Of a stretch of 64,000 nt of DNA, positions 37,095 to 45,994 are shown one piece after another. A program made the translations under genes and the position numbers. The notes under the pieces were generated by a model. The model was given only the letters and a program-made list of their open reading frames with translations, did not search any database and was not told the origin of the DNA. Every line of letters begins with the position of its first letter. The first letter of the stretch is position 1. The DNA comes from Brachyspira intermedia PWS/A. GTDB taxonomy: Bacteria > Spirochaetota > Brachyspiria > Brachyspirales > Brachyspiraceae. The stretch covers positions 1,364,001-1,428,000 of the forward strand of contig NC_017243.1 of the NCBI RefSeq assembly GCF_000223215.1, read 5' to 3'.

Positions 37095-37421
37095 TTTAAA
37101 CTACCCATTAAAATTCTATATTAAATATTTTATAAATGTAAAGATAATGTTTTATTTATTAATTAACACAATGATAATTTGAAAAGTATATATTTAATTT
37201 TATTTTTGTCAATTATAAAAAATATGAAATAAACTTTTATTAAAGTAGATGTTATTAATTAATTTTCAATTTTTTAGTAATATTTAAACTACTTTATTAT
37301 GTAAATATTATAATGTTGTATTATTTCTGTATTCCAATACTTTTCAAATATTAATTAGTTTATTTGATTTTTATATATAATATAATATAATTAATCCAAT
37401 TTTATAAGAAGAGGAAAATAT

Positions 37422-37490
37422 ATGATTAATGGTCAATACATCATAAACTCAAAGAAATTTCTTTCTAAGGAGTATTATAATGTTTTTTGA
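37422..37490 (+). CDS. short upstream ORF overlapping the YidC-sulfatase gene
   Basis: The 385-base gap after the MFS gene is AT-rich and otherwise featureless. At its right end an ATG with GAGGAAAATAT before it opens 22 codons (MINGQYIINSKKFLSKEYYN...) and stops at 37488-37490, 11 bases inside the next gene. The next gene's own ribosome site (AAGGAG, 37467-37472) lies inside this frame. It could couple translation of the large membrane protein, or be the remnant of a longer start. No known family. Confidence 0.35.
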   Translation: MINGQYIINSKKFLSKEYYNVF

Positions 37491-40473
37491 TATACTTTAT
37501 AATATCTTTATTTATCCAATAGAATTTATTATAGAAATATTATTTTACTTATTTAATACAGTATTTCAGTCAGGATATGGAGTAAGTTTATTTTTTTTAA
37601 GTTTATGTATAAATTTTTTATCACTTCCTTTATATAATATAGCGGAATCTTGGCAGGCTAAAGAAAGAGCAATTCAAGATAAGATGAAGCCAATGATCGA
37701 TAATATTAAAGCTGTATATAAAGGAGATCAAAGATATTTATTAATAAGAGCTTGTCAAAGAATTAATGGATATAAAACTATATATGCTTTTAGAGGTACT
37801 CTAGGACTTTTAATACAAATACCATTTTTTATGGCGGCATATAATTTTGTACATAGTATATCTGGATTAAATGGCCAGAGTTTTTTATTTATAAAAGATT
37901 TATCTAAGCCAGATGCTTTAATACATATTGGCAGTATTAGTATTAATTTACTTCCATTTGTAATGACTTTATTTAGCTTATTTGCTGGATTTGTTTATGC
38001 TAAGAAATTGAAGTTCAAAGAGAGTTTGCCATTATATATAGTATCATTAATCTTTTTAGTATTATTATATACTTCACCATCAGGACTTTTATTTTATTGG
38101 ACTATTAATTGTTTATTTTCTTTAATAAAGAATATTGTAATAGAGTTTAAATTATATGAAATATTTCTGAAAAATAAATATAAGTTATTAAAAGTATATA
38201 ACATATTTTTTATTATCATTACTGCAGTATTTATATTATTAATTTCTTTAGCTAATATAGAGAGAAAAGGATATTTGTCTGATTTTGAATTTATAAATAA
38301 TAGAGACGGATATTTTTATAGTGCTAGAGTAAGATATTATAGTAAGATTTTTATTACTAGCGATATATTTTCTTTTGTTGGTAATAATGATAAATTAGAT
38401 GATAATGTAATTAGTATAGAGTTTGTCGGTGATAGCACAATAACATCTACTTTGACTCTAAAAGATAAAATTGAAAATATAAAAGATGATATTGTTATAT
38501 ATTATAGACTTTCCCCTAGAAGTTATTCAATTAATATATATTTGTTTTTGTTGTTTATAACAGCTATTTTAAATATGTCAAATATATATAAATTTATATT
38601 TAATAAAACTTCTTTAATAGAATCTTTTGAAAAAAATAGATACAAATTGATGCTCACTTCTTGTTTAACAATTAGTATATTATCTGGACTTTTCATATTG
38701 TCCTCTCTTATATCAAATTCTCCTCAAGAATTTTCATCTCCTTTTTATTTGATTATAAATGATTTATCTATGAGTATAGGGTTATTTTTATTCTATCCAA
38801 TGTTTATATATTCATTATTTTCAGAAAGAATTAAAAATTATTTAACTTTACTCTTTTTATTTTCTGTTATATTTGTATTAATAAATACATTCGTCATGAC
38901 AGGTAATTATATTAATATAAATAATGAATTTTTATTTGATAATGCTGATTTATTAAAATTCTCTTTTAAAGAATTATTGTTGAATTTATCATTGACTTTT
39001 ATATTTGGTTTAATATTAATTTTTATTTTAAGGATTAATAAAAGTATATTTTTTATTAATATAAATTGTATTATATTAGCTGTTTTATTAATTATTTCAT
39101 TGTTAGATATGTCTAAGATATATAACTCACATGTAAAACTTAATGATATTAAACAGCAATCAAATGAATTATCAGGTTTTAAAATATTTAATTTATCTAA
39201 AACAGGTGAAAATGTTATAGTTTTATTCTTGGATAGAGCTATCAATTCTTATTGGCTTGATGCTTTTGAAGAATTTCCAGAATATAAGGAAAAATTAGAT
39301 GGATTTACAATATATCCAAATACTGTTTCTTTTAGTGGTTTAACTGTAACAACAGCTTCTTTATATGGAGGTTATGATTACTTACCTTTTGAATTGAGTA
39401 CAAATGGCAGTTATGTATTAAAAGATAAACATAATGAAGCACTATTAACTATACCGTTATTGTTAGGAAATTATGGTTATAATTCTATTTTATTAGATCC
39501 CCCTTATGCTAATTTTTCAGATACTTCAGATTTGAGTATATTTGATGATTATACTAATATTTCAGCTTATCCATCAGATTCTATTTTAAATTATAGTTTG
39601 AATATTTATATGGGTGGTACAAACTTTAATTTTGAAAAGACTTTAGAAATGGATCAAAAAAATAAATCTTTAAGGTTCTCATTATTTAGAATGATGCCTA
39701 TTAATTTAAGATATAATTTTTATAATAATTCTGGTTGGTTTTTAGCAAGTTCTTCTTTTTTAAGATTTAATTCTAGTGTAAGGTATTATTCTATTTTAGA
39801 TTCTACAACTAACTTTATGAATATTAATGAAAATGGTAATTATTATAATATGATATATAATTTAGTCACACATGAATCATATTCTTTTTCTTCAGATTTT
39901 TTACCTCATACTACTCTAAAAGATATTGATGTTAAAGATTTAGATATATATAAAGATGAATCTAGTGTAAGGCATTATTATGTTAATGTAGCTGCCATTA
40001 ATTCTTTAATAAAAATTATAAAATATTTAAAAGATAATGATGTTTATGATAATACTAAAATAGTAGTTATTTCAGATCATGGACGAGGAGTTAATACAAC
40101 AGTATTCACAAATGATAATTGTGAATTTATGCCATTGTTTAATGCTTTACTTATGTGTAAAGATTTTAATAGTAAAGGAAATATAAAAATTGACACTAAT
40201 TTTATGACTATAGCTGACATGCCTTATTTAGTAACCAAACATATTGATAATCCTATAAATCCATTTAATAATAAAATAATAACAAATGATTATAAAAATA
40301 ATGGAGTTAATATAATAAGTCTTGATTCTTGGCAGGTTGATAGACAATTAACTAATTCATATCATTTTAATTATTATTATAATGTCAAAAATAATATATT
40401 TGATATAAATAATTGGAAAAAATTTAAAATTGATTGGAAAACTAAAGAATCAAAGGAAGTAGAATTAAAATAA
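37480..40473 (+). CDS. YidC/Oxa1-like domain fused to sulfatase/LTA-synthase-like domain
   Basis: A 997-residue membrane protein in three blocks. Residues 1-225 look like the YidC/Oxa1 core: GVSLFFLSLCINFLSLPLYN, a charged hairpin QAKERAIQDKMKPMIDNIKA, RGTLGLLIQIPFFMAAYNFV, and a span pair ending TSPSGLLFYWTINCLFS. Residues about 230-560 add an extracellular beta-rich insert and further membrane spans. Residues about 580-960 are an alkaline-phosphatase-superfamily domain with ENVIVLFLDRAINSYW, a Thr/Ser-rich TVTTASLYGGYDYLP region where the nucleophile is expected, and KIVVISDHGRG as a metal site. Related single-domain enzymes (LtaS, MdoB, EptA) move phosphoglycerol or phosphoethanolamine from lipids. 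Placed after the phosphonate genes, it may transfer a polar head group such as 2-aminoethylphosphonate at the outer face of the membrane (inference). Confidence 0.78.
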   Translation: MFFDILYNIFIYPIEFIIEILFYLFNTVFQSGYGVSLFFLSLCINFLSLPLYNIAESWQAKERAIQDKMKPMIDNIKAVYKGDQRYLLIRACQRINGYKTIYAFRGTLGLLIQIPFFMAAYNFVHSISGLNGQSFLFIKDLSKPDALIHIGSISINLLPFVMTLFSLFAGFVYAKKLKFKESLPLYIVSLIFLVLLYTSPSGLLFYWTINCLFSLIKNIVIEFKLYEIFLKNKYKLLKVYNIFFIIITAVFILLISLANIERKGYLSDFEFINNRDGYFYSARVRYYSKIFITSDIFSFVGNNDKLDDNVISIEFVGDSTITSTLTLKDKIENIKDDIVIYYRLSPRSYSINIYLFLLFITAILNMSNIYKFIFNKTSLIESFEKNRYKLMLTSCLTISILSGLFILSSLISNSPQEFSSPFYLIINDLSMSIGLFLFYPMFIYSLFSERIKNYLTLLFLFSVIFVLINTFVMTGNYININNEFLFDNADLLKFSFKELLLNLSLTFIFGLILIFILRINKSIFFININCIILAVLLIISLLDMSKIYNSHVKLNDIKQQSNELSGFKIFNLSKTGENVIVLFLDRAINSYWLDAFEEFPEYKEKLDGFTIYPNTVSFSGLTVTTASLYGGYDYLPFELSTNGSYVLKDKHNEALLTIPLLLGNYGYNSILLDPPYANFSDTSDLSIFDDYTNISAYPSDSILNYSLNIYMGGTNFNFEKTLEMDQKNKSLRFSLFRMMPINLRYNFYNNSGWFLASSSFLRFNSSVRYYSILDSTTNFMNINENGNYYNMIYNLVTHESYSFSSDFLPHTTLKDIDVKDLDIYKDESSVRHYYVNVAAINSLIKIIKYLKDNDVYDNTKIVVISDHGRGVNTTVFTNDNCEFMPLFNALLMCKDFNSKGNIKIDTNFMTIADMPYLVTKHIDNPINPFNNKIITNDYKNNGVNIISLDSWQVDRQLTNSYHFNYYYNVKNNIFDINNWKKFKIDWKTKESKEVELK

Positions 40474-40543
40474 ATAAAGTAAGTTCTGAAATAACCGATA
40501 ATTTTGACGAACAAATTTATATATCGCAAGGAGGCGTAAAATT

Positions 40544-41695
40544 ATGGGAGTCAAAAAGTATTTCTTTTTATTGCTAGTTTTATTAGCTATGAATAGTATA
40601 TATGCATTTGCAAATCAAAATATCATAAGAGTACAATTAACAGATGTAAAAGCACCATATACTATTAATATTAAAGGTCCTTATAAGGCATACAATTATA
40701 AATATGAAAGTGAAATTATATCTGCTCTTACTAATGAAACTGTAATGGTAGTTGAAAACAGATTGGGATTAAAAGTTAATGATGTTGGAGTTTATAAAGA
40801 AGGTATAGTATTTGAAACTCAGGACGGATTTACTTTAAATGGTGTTGAATATTATGGTTCTTTAATGTTCATTCCATACAATAACACAATGATAGTAGTT
40901 AATGAACTTAATATTGAAGATTATGTTAAAGGAGTACTTCCTCATGAAATGTCTCCTGATTGGCCCATGGAAGCTTTAAAAGCTCAGGCTGTAGCAGCTA
41001 GAACTTATGCTATGTATCATATACTAAAAAATGCTAATAAACTTCCTTTTGATGTTGATAATACTACAAAATATCAAGTTTATAACGGCAAAGAAAAAAT
41101 GAATTGGTCTGTTGAGCAGGCAGTTGACAGAACTAGATATGAAATTGCTGTTTATAAAGGAAAAGTTATAGCTACATATTTCAGTGCTTTATGCGGCGGA
41201 CATACTGACAGTGCAGAAAATGTATTCGGTGTTGCTGTTCCTTATTTGGAAGGCGTTTCTTGCCCTTATTGCAATGCTCAGATTAAGCCTTGGACAAATA
41301 CTTTAACTTATAATGAATTAAATAATGATTTAGCTAATTATTCTGTACATGCTAGTGAAAAATCATCTATAGGTATAAGTACTGACCCTAAATCAGGTAA
41401 AGCTACAAATATAAAAATAGATGAAAGTGATATTAGTTCTAGAGATTTCAGAACAACACTTTCTCCTAAAGTAGTTCCATCTCTTAATTTTACTATTAAA
41501 AAAGTTGATAATGGTATCATAATTACTGGAAAAGGAAGCGGACATGGTGTAGGTATGTGTCAGTGGGGTGCTTATGGTATGGCACAAGTTAGAAAAGATT
41601 ATAAAGAGATATTAAAATTCTATTATAACGGAGTTGATATTGTAGATTATAATAGAGTTAATAAAGAGTTTGAACCTGATGTTTGGGGAAACTGA
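40544..41695 (+). CDS. SpoIID/LytB domain protein
   Basis: A 383-residue secreted protein with a signal peptide (YFFLLLVLLAMNSIYAFA). The SpoIID domain covers about residues 105-370: LNIEDYVKGVLPHEMSPDWPMEALKAQAVAARTYA includes the catalytic glutamate region, then ATYFSALCGGHTDSAENVFG with the conserved C-G-G-x-T, SCPYCNAQIKPWT with two cysteines, and GSGHGVGMCQWGAYGMA. SpoIID in spore formers is a lytic transglycosylase acting on peptides-free glycan; in non-sporulating bacteria such proteins trim the wall or modify amidases. A strong AAGGAGG ribosome site precedes the ATG. It follows the YidC-sulfatase gene by 70 bases and ends in a terminator. Confidence 0.9.
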   Translation: MGVKKYFFLLLVLLAMNSIYAFANQNIIRVQLTDVKAPYTINIKGPYKAYNYKYESEIISALTNETVMVVENRLGLKVNDVGVYKEGIVFETQDGFTLNGVEYYGSLMFIPYNNTMIVVNELNIEDYVKGVLPHEMSPDWPMEALKAQAVAARTYAMYHILKNANKLPFDVDNTTKYQVYNGKEKMNWSVEQAVDRTRYEIAVYKGKVIATYFSALCGGHTDSAENVFGVAVPYLEGVSCPYCNAQIKPWTNTLTYNELNNDLANYSVHASEKSSIGISTDPKSGKATNIKIDESDISSRDFRTTLSPKVVPSLNFTIKKVDNGIIITGKGSGHGVGMCQWGAYGMAQVRKDYKEILKFYYNGVDIVDYNRVNKEFEPDVWGN

Positions 41696-41720
41696 TTAAT
41701 AAATAATTAAGTTAAAAATA

Positions 41721-41758
41721 AAAGGCTTATATTGATATTCAATATAGGCCTTTTTTTA
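41721..41758 (+). terminator. terminator of the SpoIID-like gene
   Basis: Stem AAAGGCTTATATTGA / TCAATATAGGCCTTT (41721-41735 and 41739-41753, one G-U pair) followed by more T. It is shared with the convergent aldehyde dehydrogenase gene. Confidence 0.85.
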
Positions 41759-41773
41759 TTATTAGAATAATAT

Positions 41774-43144
41774 TTATTTCTTTGTAAGATTGTATAAAAA
41801 TTTTAATGATTTTATATTTTTTTCATAAGGAGGATATCTGGTATCAATTTCAAAACCATAACCTTTATTTAAAATAGTTGTTTCTTTTGAAAAGCATTTA
41901 AAGCTATCGTAACCATGATACTGTCCTATACCGCTGTTTCCAATTCCTCCGAAAGGTGCATGAGGATTAAGTATTTGACTTATAGTATCATTCACCGCAC
42001 AGCATCCGTAACTCATTTTTTCTATAAAATAATAATTAAAAGCAATATCCTCTGAAAATACATACATAGCTAAAGGCCTTGAACAAACTTTATTTATTAT
42101 TTCTCTTGCTTCTTCTTTTGTTTTGTAATAGAGTATTGGGAATATGCTTCCGAATATTTCATCTTTAATTATATTAGTTTCTAAATCTTTAGGTTCTACT
42201 ATTGTAATGGAAATGGATAAATTATTATCATCATATTCACCGCCGTAAATTATTTTTCCGTCATTTAAATATGATTTTATTCTTTTATAATGATTTTCAT
42301 TTATTATTCTATGCAGTTTTCTTTCTTTATTGAATAATTCTATTTCTTTACTGAATGCAGCTAGAAATTTTTCTTTTAAATCTTCTCTTAATAATATATA
42401 ATCCGGAGATATACAAGTTTGACCGGAGTTTAAAAATTTACCCCATATTATTCTTTTTACAGCTTTATTAAAATTATTTCCTTTTATATCATCTATTATT
42501 ACAGGTGATTTTCCTCCAAGCTCTAAAGTTACAGAAGTAAGAAAGTCTGAGGCATTTGACATAATGATTTTGCCAACTCTTGGAGAACCTGTGAAGAAAA
42601 TTTTATCATATTCTATTTTTGTTGTACTTTCTGGAGGCACAGTTTTATCTATAACTGCAATATACTCTTCATCAAATGTATTTTTTATTGAATCGTAAAT
42701 TACATCATAAACGCAAGGAGTTAATTGAGAAGGTGCTATTATAGCGGTATTTCCTGCACCTATTGCTCCTACAAGCGGAAGAAAAGTTAATTGAACAGGA
42801 TAATTCCAAGGCGATATTATCAATGATACCCCAAATGGCTTATTTATAACCATTGTCTTAGCATCCATTGTTATCATGTTCTTTTTAACTTTTTTATGAT
42901 GCATCCATCTCTTTAAATTTTTTATGAATAGATTAATTTCTTCTATAACCATATAAAATTCTGAAGCTATAGACTCAAACTCACATTTCTGCATATCTTT
43001 GTATAAAGCATCTATAAAATCTTTTTCATATTTTATTAACATTGATTTTAATTTTTTTAATTGCTCTATTCTGAAATTATATGATAAAGTTTTTGATGTT
43101 TGAAAGAATTTTTTCTGCTTATCTCTTAATTCTATTAAATCCAT
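41774..43144 (-). CDS. aldehyde dehydrogenase family protein
   Basis: A 456-residue class 3-type aldehyde dehydrogenase. It has SPWNYPVQLTFLPLVGAIGAGN with the NAD fold entrance, TLELGGKSPVIID with the general-base glutamate near 207, LNSGQTCISPDYILL with the catalytic cysteine near 242, DEIFGSIFPILYY, and a C-terminal HAPFGGIGNSGIGQYHG. The length and the hydrophobic, slightly basic C-terminal tail (SLKFLYNLTKK) are typical of the group that oxidises long-chain or aromatic aldehydes. The exact substrate is unknown. No alcohol dehydrogenase is adjacent. It is convergent with the SpoIID-like gene. Confidence 0.92.
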   Translation of the reverse strand: MDLIELRDKQKKFFQTSKTLSYNFRIEQLKKLKSMLIKYEKDFIDALYKDMQKCEFESIASEFYMVIEEINLFIKNLKRWMHHKKVKKNMITMDAKTMVINKPFGVSLIISPWNYPVQLTFLPLVGAIGAGNTAIIAPSQLTPCVYDVIYDSIKNTFDEEYIAVIDKTVPPESTTKIEYDKIFFTGSPRVGKIIMSNASDFLTSVTLELGGKSPVIIDDIKGNNFNKAVKRIIWGKFLNSGQTCISPDYILLREDLKEKFLAAFSKEIELFNKERKLHRIINENHYKRIKSYLNDGKIIYGGEYDDNNLSISITIVEPKDLETNIIKDEIFGSIFPILYYKTKEEAREIINKVCSRPLAMYVFSEDIAFNYYFIEKMSYGCCAVNDTISQILNPHAPFGGIGNSGIGQYHGYDSFKCFSKETTILNKGYGFEIDTRYPPYEKNIKSLKFLYNLTKK

Positions 43145-43304
43145 TTTATATATTTCTCCATAATTTGTTTATAGTTAATATACAAAAATATTGATAAATT
43201 CCTATTATTTTTTATGATTAAAATATTAAATTGATTTGCAAAAAATTGTAAAAATAATAAAATAAAAATTTATATATAAAAAATTATATTTGGGTTTTGT
43301 GTAA

Positions 43305-45554
43305 ATGAAAAATAAAGCTTTTAAAAGATTCATATTATTTATTATTTGTTTTGCTATTATTATTGCTGTAATTGCATCTATGCTTACTGCACAGGATATT
43401 TCTCTAAAGAAAAAAATCACTTCAAAGAATAAAATCAATTATGGTACTGCATTAGAATTATATAATAGAGAAAAATATTTAGAAGCATATAATCAATTTA
43501 CTAATATAATGAATAGAGATGAAGATGCAATTATAAAAGATTATATTATATATTATGGAGCTAAAAGTGCTTTAAGTACTAATATGTATGATGAAGCTAT
43601 AGATTTATATTCATTATTAATGAAAGAATATACAAACTCTCCATTATATCCTTATGCTGAACAGTATAAAGCATTAGCAGAGTTCTATAAAGATGATTAT
43701 CCTGTAAGCAACTTTTTTAATAGCAGGAAACAAAAATGGATTAAAGAATTTGTAGGTATAAGAGCTTTAAGAAATACTGATGATACTAATAAAGCTAAGA
43801 TGATAGCTTATGAACTTATAACTAAATTATCAAATAGTGAAGCTATTATTTATTATAATGATAATTATGAAGATGAAATATCTTTATTTGATAATGAATT
43901 AAAATATAAAGCAGCTTCTGTACTTTATGATGCCGGATTTAGGAAATCTGCATTAAAACATTTTGAATATTTATACTCTAATAATTATAATAAGGGAAAT
44001 TCAACTTATTATATGGCTAGAATAAATGAAGCAGAAGGAAATAGGACAGAAGCAGCTAAATTGTATGATGAATATTTATCTAATGCCAATAATAAAACAT
44101 ATAGAAAAATGGGTCTTTACTATTCTGCAGGTAATTATTCTAAATTGACAAATAATGCTAAATCAATGGAATTATATAATACATTTTTGAGAGAGTACCC
44201 AAGAGATGATTATGTTCCTAGAATATATAATAATTTTGTTAATACTAGTTTGAATAAAAATAATTTAGTTCAGGCGAAAGTTTATTTAACTAATGTTATG
44301 AATAAATTTCCAAATAGCTGGCAAACTGAATTGGCATTAAAATCATATTTAAGAAAGGCGTTTAAATTAAAAAATAAAACTGAAACTTATTTTGCAACTT
44401 CCGCATTAGAGAAAAGATATACTAAATTCAGACATGATTTTCCATTGTCTTGGAGCATGTGGAGTGCAGAAGAATTTGGAGATACTGAAAAAAGAGATGA
44501 ATATTTAATGAAAACGCTTCTTACAAGTAAAAATCATTATTTTGTAAAAGGTGCTTTGACTTTAGCTAATGATGATATGATTAAAAACGTTGAAATCAGC
44601 AATACTTATTATTTTGATGAAGCTAAAAAATATTACACTGATTCAAACTATACTAAATCTATGGAAATGCTTGATAAGATTCAGTTCTTAAATTATATTG
44701 CTACCGGAAAAGAAGATGATTTGATGAAATCAGCCAGAGATATGGCTAAAAATATTCTTATGCAAAATGATTTTGTAAAAGAACTATATTCAAATAAAAC
44801 TGATTATACTTTATTTAATGAATTATCATTACAAACTACTAATGAAGTTGATAGATCAATATTGTTATATTGTTATGGTGATTATGATAATGCATACACA
44901 GAATATGATAAAATATTTAAGAAAGCTGAAAAAGTAAATTATCCATTATTTTATTTTGCTGAAAAGATTTTTAAAGATTCAGGAAATACTAAAAGGCTTA
45001 TGCAGATATCTGTGAATATAGGAAAGTACTTTGATTATCCTTATACTTATAATACAGATTTGCTTCCGGATGAGTTTAGAAAAATGGTTTATCCTAGATA
45101 TTTTGATGAGTATGTTCTTCCAGAGGCTAAACATTATAAAATAGATCCATTATTTGTATATGCTATAATGCGTGAGGAAAGTACATTTGATCCGAAGGCT
45201 AAATCTTGGGTTGGAGCTATGGGACTTATGCAGTTAATGCCTGCAACAGCAGCAGAGCAAAATAGAAATCCTAGATACAGATACGATCCTTTAGATTTAA
45301 CCGATCCTAAACAAAACATTAATATAGGTATCGGACATTTAAGCTGGTTATTTAAAAATGAAAATGCAAGTAACTATATAATAGTGGCTGCAAGTTATAA
45401 TGCAGGTTCAGGACGCGGAGCAAGATGGAAAAAAGAGTATGGTACTAATAATATGTATCGTACAGGAAGATTCATAGATATTGAAGAAACTGAATATTAT
45501 GTAGAGAAAGTTATTAATAGTTATGAACATTACAGTAAATATTATCAAGATTAG
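43305..45554 (+). CDS. soluble lytic murein transglycosylase, TPR type, copy 1
   Basis: A 749-residue periplasmic protein. One N-terminal membrane/signal segment (FILFIICFAIIIAVIASML) is followed by about 550 residues of TPR-like helical repeats (LYNREKYLEAYNQFTNI, YPYAEQYKALAEFYKDDYP, GDYDNAYTEYDKIF). This is the superhelical doughnut of Slt70. The C-terminal SLT domain (about 610-745) has the catalytic glutamate in YAIMREESTFDPKAKSWVG, then GLMQLMPATA and VAASYNAGSGRG. It cleaves peptidoglycan glycan strands to 1,6-anhydro ends. There is no clear ribosome site before the ATG. A close paralogue follows 440 bases downstream. Confidence 0.92.
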   Translation: MKNKAFKRFILFIICFAIIIAVIASMLTAQDISLKKKITSKNKINYGTALELYNREKYLEAYNQFTNIMNRDEDAIIKDYIIYYGAKSALSTNMYDEAIDLYSLLMKEYTNSPLYPYAEQYKALAEFYKDDYPVSNFFNSRKQKWIKEFVGIRALRNTDDTNKAKMIAYELITKLSNSEAIIYYNDNYEDEISLFDNELKYKAASVLYDAGFRKSALKHFEYLYSNNYNKGNSTYYMARINEAEGNRTEAAKLYDEYLSNANNKTYRKMGLYYSAGNYSKLTNNAKSMELYNTFLREYPRDDYVPRIYNNFVNTSLNKNNLVQAKVYLTNVMNKFPNSWQTELALKSYLRKAFKLKNKTETYFATSALEKRYTKFRHDFPLSWSMWSAEEFGDTEKRDEYLMKTLLTSKNHYFVKGALTLANDDMIKNVEISNTYYFDEAKKYYTDSNYTKSMEMLDKIQFLNYIATGKEDDLMKSARDMAKNILMQNDFVKELYSNKTDYTLFNELSLQTTNEVDRSILLYCYGDYDNAYTEYDKIFKKAEKVNYPLFYFAEKIFKDSGNTKRLMQISVNIGKYFDYPYTYNTDLLPDEFRKMVYPRYFDEYVLPEAKHYKIDPLFVYAIMREESTFDPKAKSWVGAMGLMQLMPATAAEQNRNPRYRYDPLDLTDPKQNINIGIGHLSWLFKNENASNYIIVAASYNAGSGRGARWKKEYGTNNMYRTGRFIDIEETEYYVEKVINSYEHYSKYYQD

Positions 45555-45604
45555 TATATACTAAACAATTATATTTTGTAAAATAATTTTTTTTAATTTA
45601 AAAT

Positions 45605-45856
45605 ATTTTCAGGGCTTTGCCCACCGCTCTGCGTGCTTACGCAGCACCCCAGTTCTTTTTATGGCCAAAAGAACCTATATCCTCGACAGGCTCGGATACG
45701 CTTCGCGAAAGACTGCATTTTTACTTTAAATTTAGGTTATATCCTATATTTAATAAGTATTTTTTTATATAAAGTTATATCAATTGCGTTTTGCGAAGCG
45801 TGCCTGTGGCAGCAACTTTGGCGAAGCCCGCAGAGCGTGTGCGGCAAAAAAGTTGA
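45605..45856. repeat. dispersed GC-rich repeat, about 250 bases
   Basis: The 440-base gap between the two transglycosylase genes holds a block much richer in GC than its surroundings. It contains GGGC-TTT-GCCC (45612-45622), CTGCGT-GCTT-ACGCAG (45629-45644), GTTCTTTT-N7-AAAAGAAC (45652-45674) and CTTCGCGAA/TTGCGAAGCG stems. Its reverse complement aligns along most of its length with 58777-58965 (CAACTTTTTT..., GGGCTTCGC.AAAGTTGC, ACCTAAATTTAA, ATGCAGTCTTT). The small frame at 45633-45869 inside it is not a plausible gene. The rest of the gap has a 14-base palindrome TTAGTATATACTAA at the end of copy 1 and the promoter of copy 2. Confidence 0.7.
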
Positions 45857-45879
45857 TAATTATATATAAAGTTAATCGT

Positions 45880-45910
45880 TTGACAAACTTAAAAATTTTC
45901 AGTATATAAT
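45880..45910 (+). promoter_or_regulatory. predicted promoter of transglycosylase copy 2
   Basis: TTGACA (45880-45885) followed by TATATA/TATAAT overlapping at 45903-45910, giving a 17- or 19-base spacer, 85 bases ahead of the ATG. Copy 2 can therefore be expressed separately from copy 1. Confidence 0.5.
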
Positions 45911-45994
45911 CGAAATGTAAAATTTATTTGCAAAAAATCAAAAAAGTAATACAATAATAGTTGCTATATAAAAACTATTTCAGGCTTATATTAA

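Noticed and set aside
45633-45869. 78-codon frame between the two transglycosylase genes
   Set aside because: It lies wholly inside the GC-rich dispersed repeat, has no ribosome site, and its sequence follows the hairpins rather than any protein pattern.
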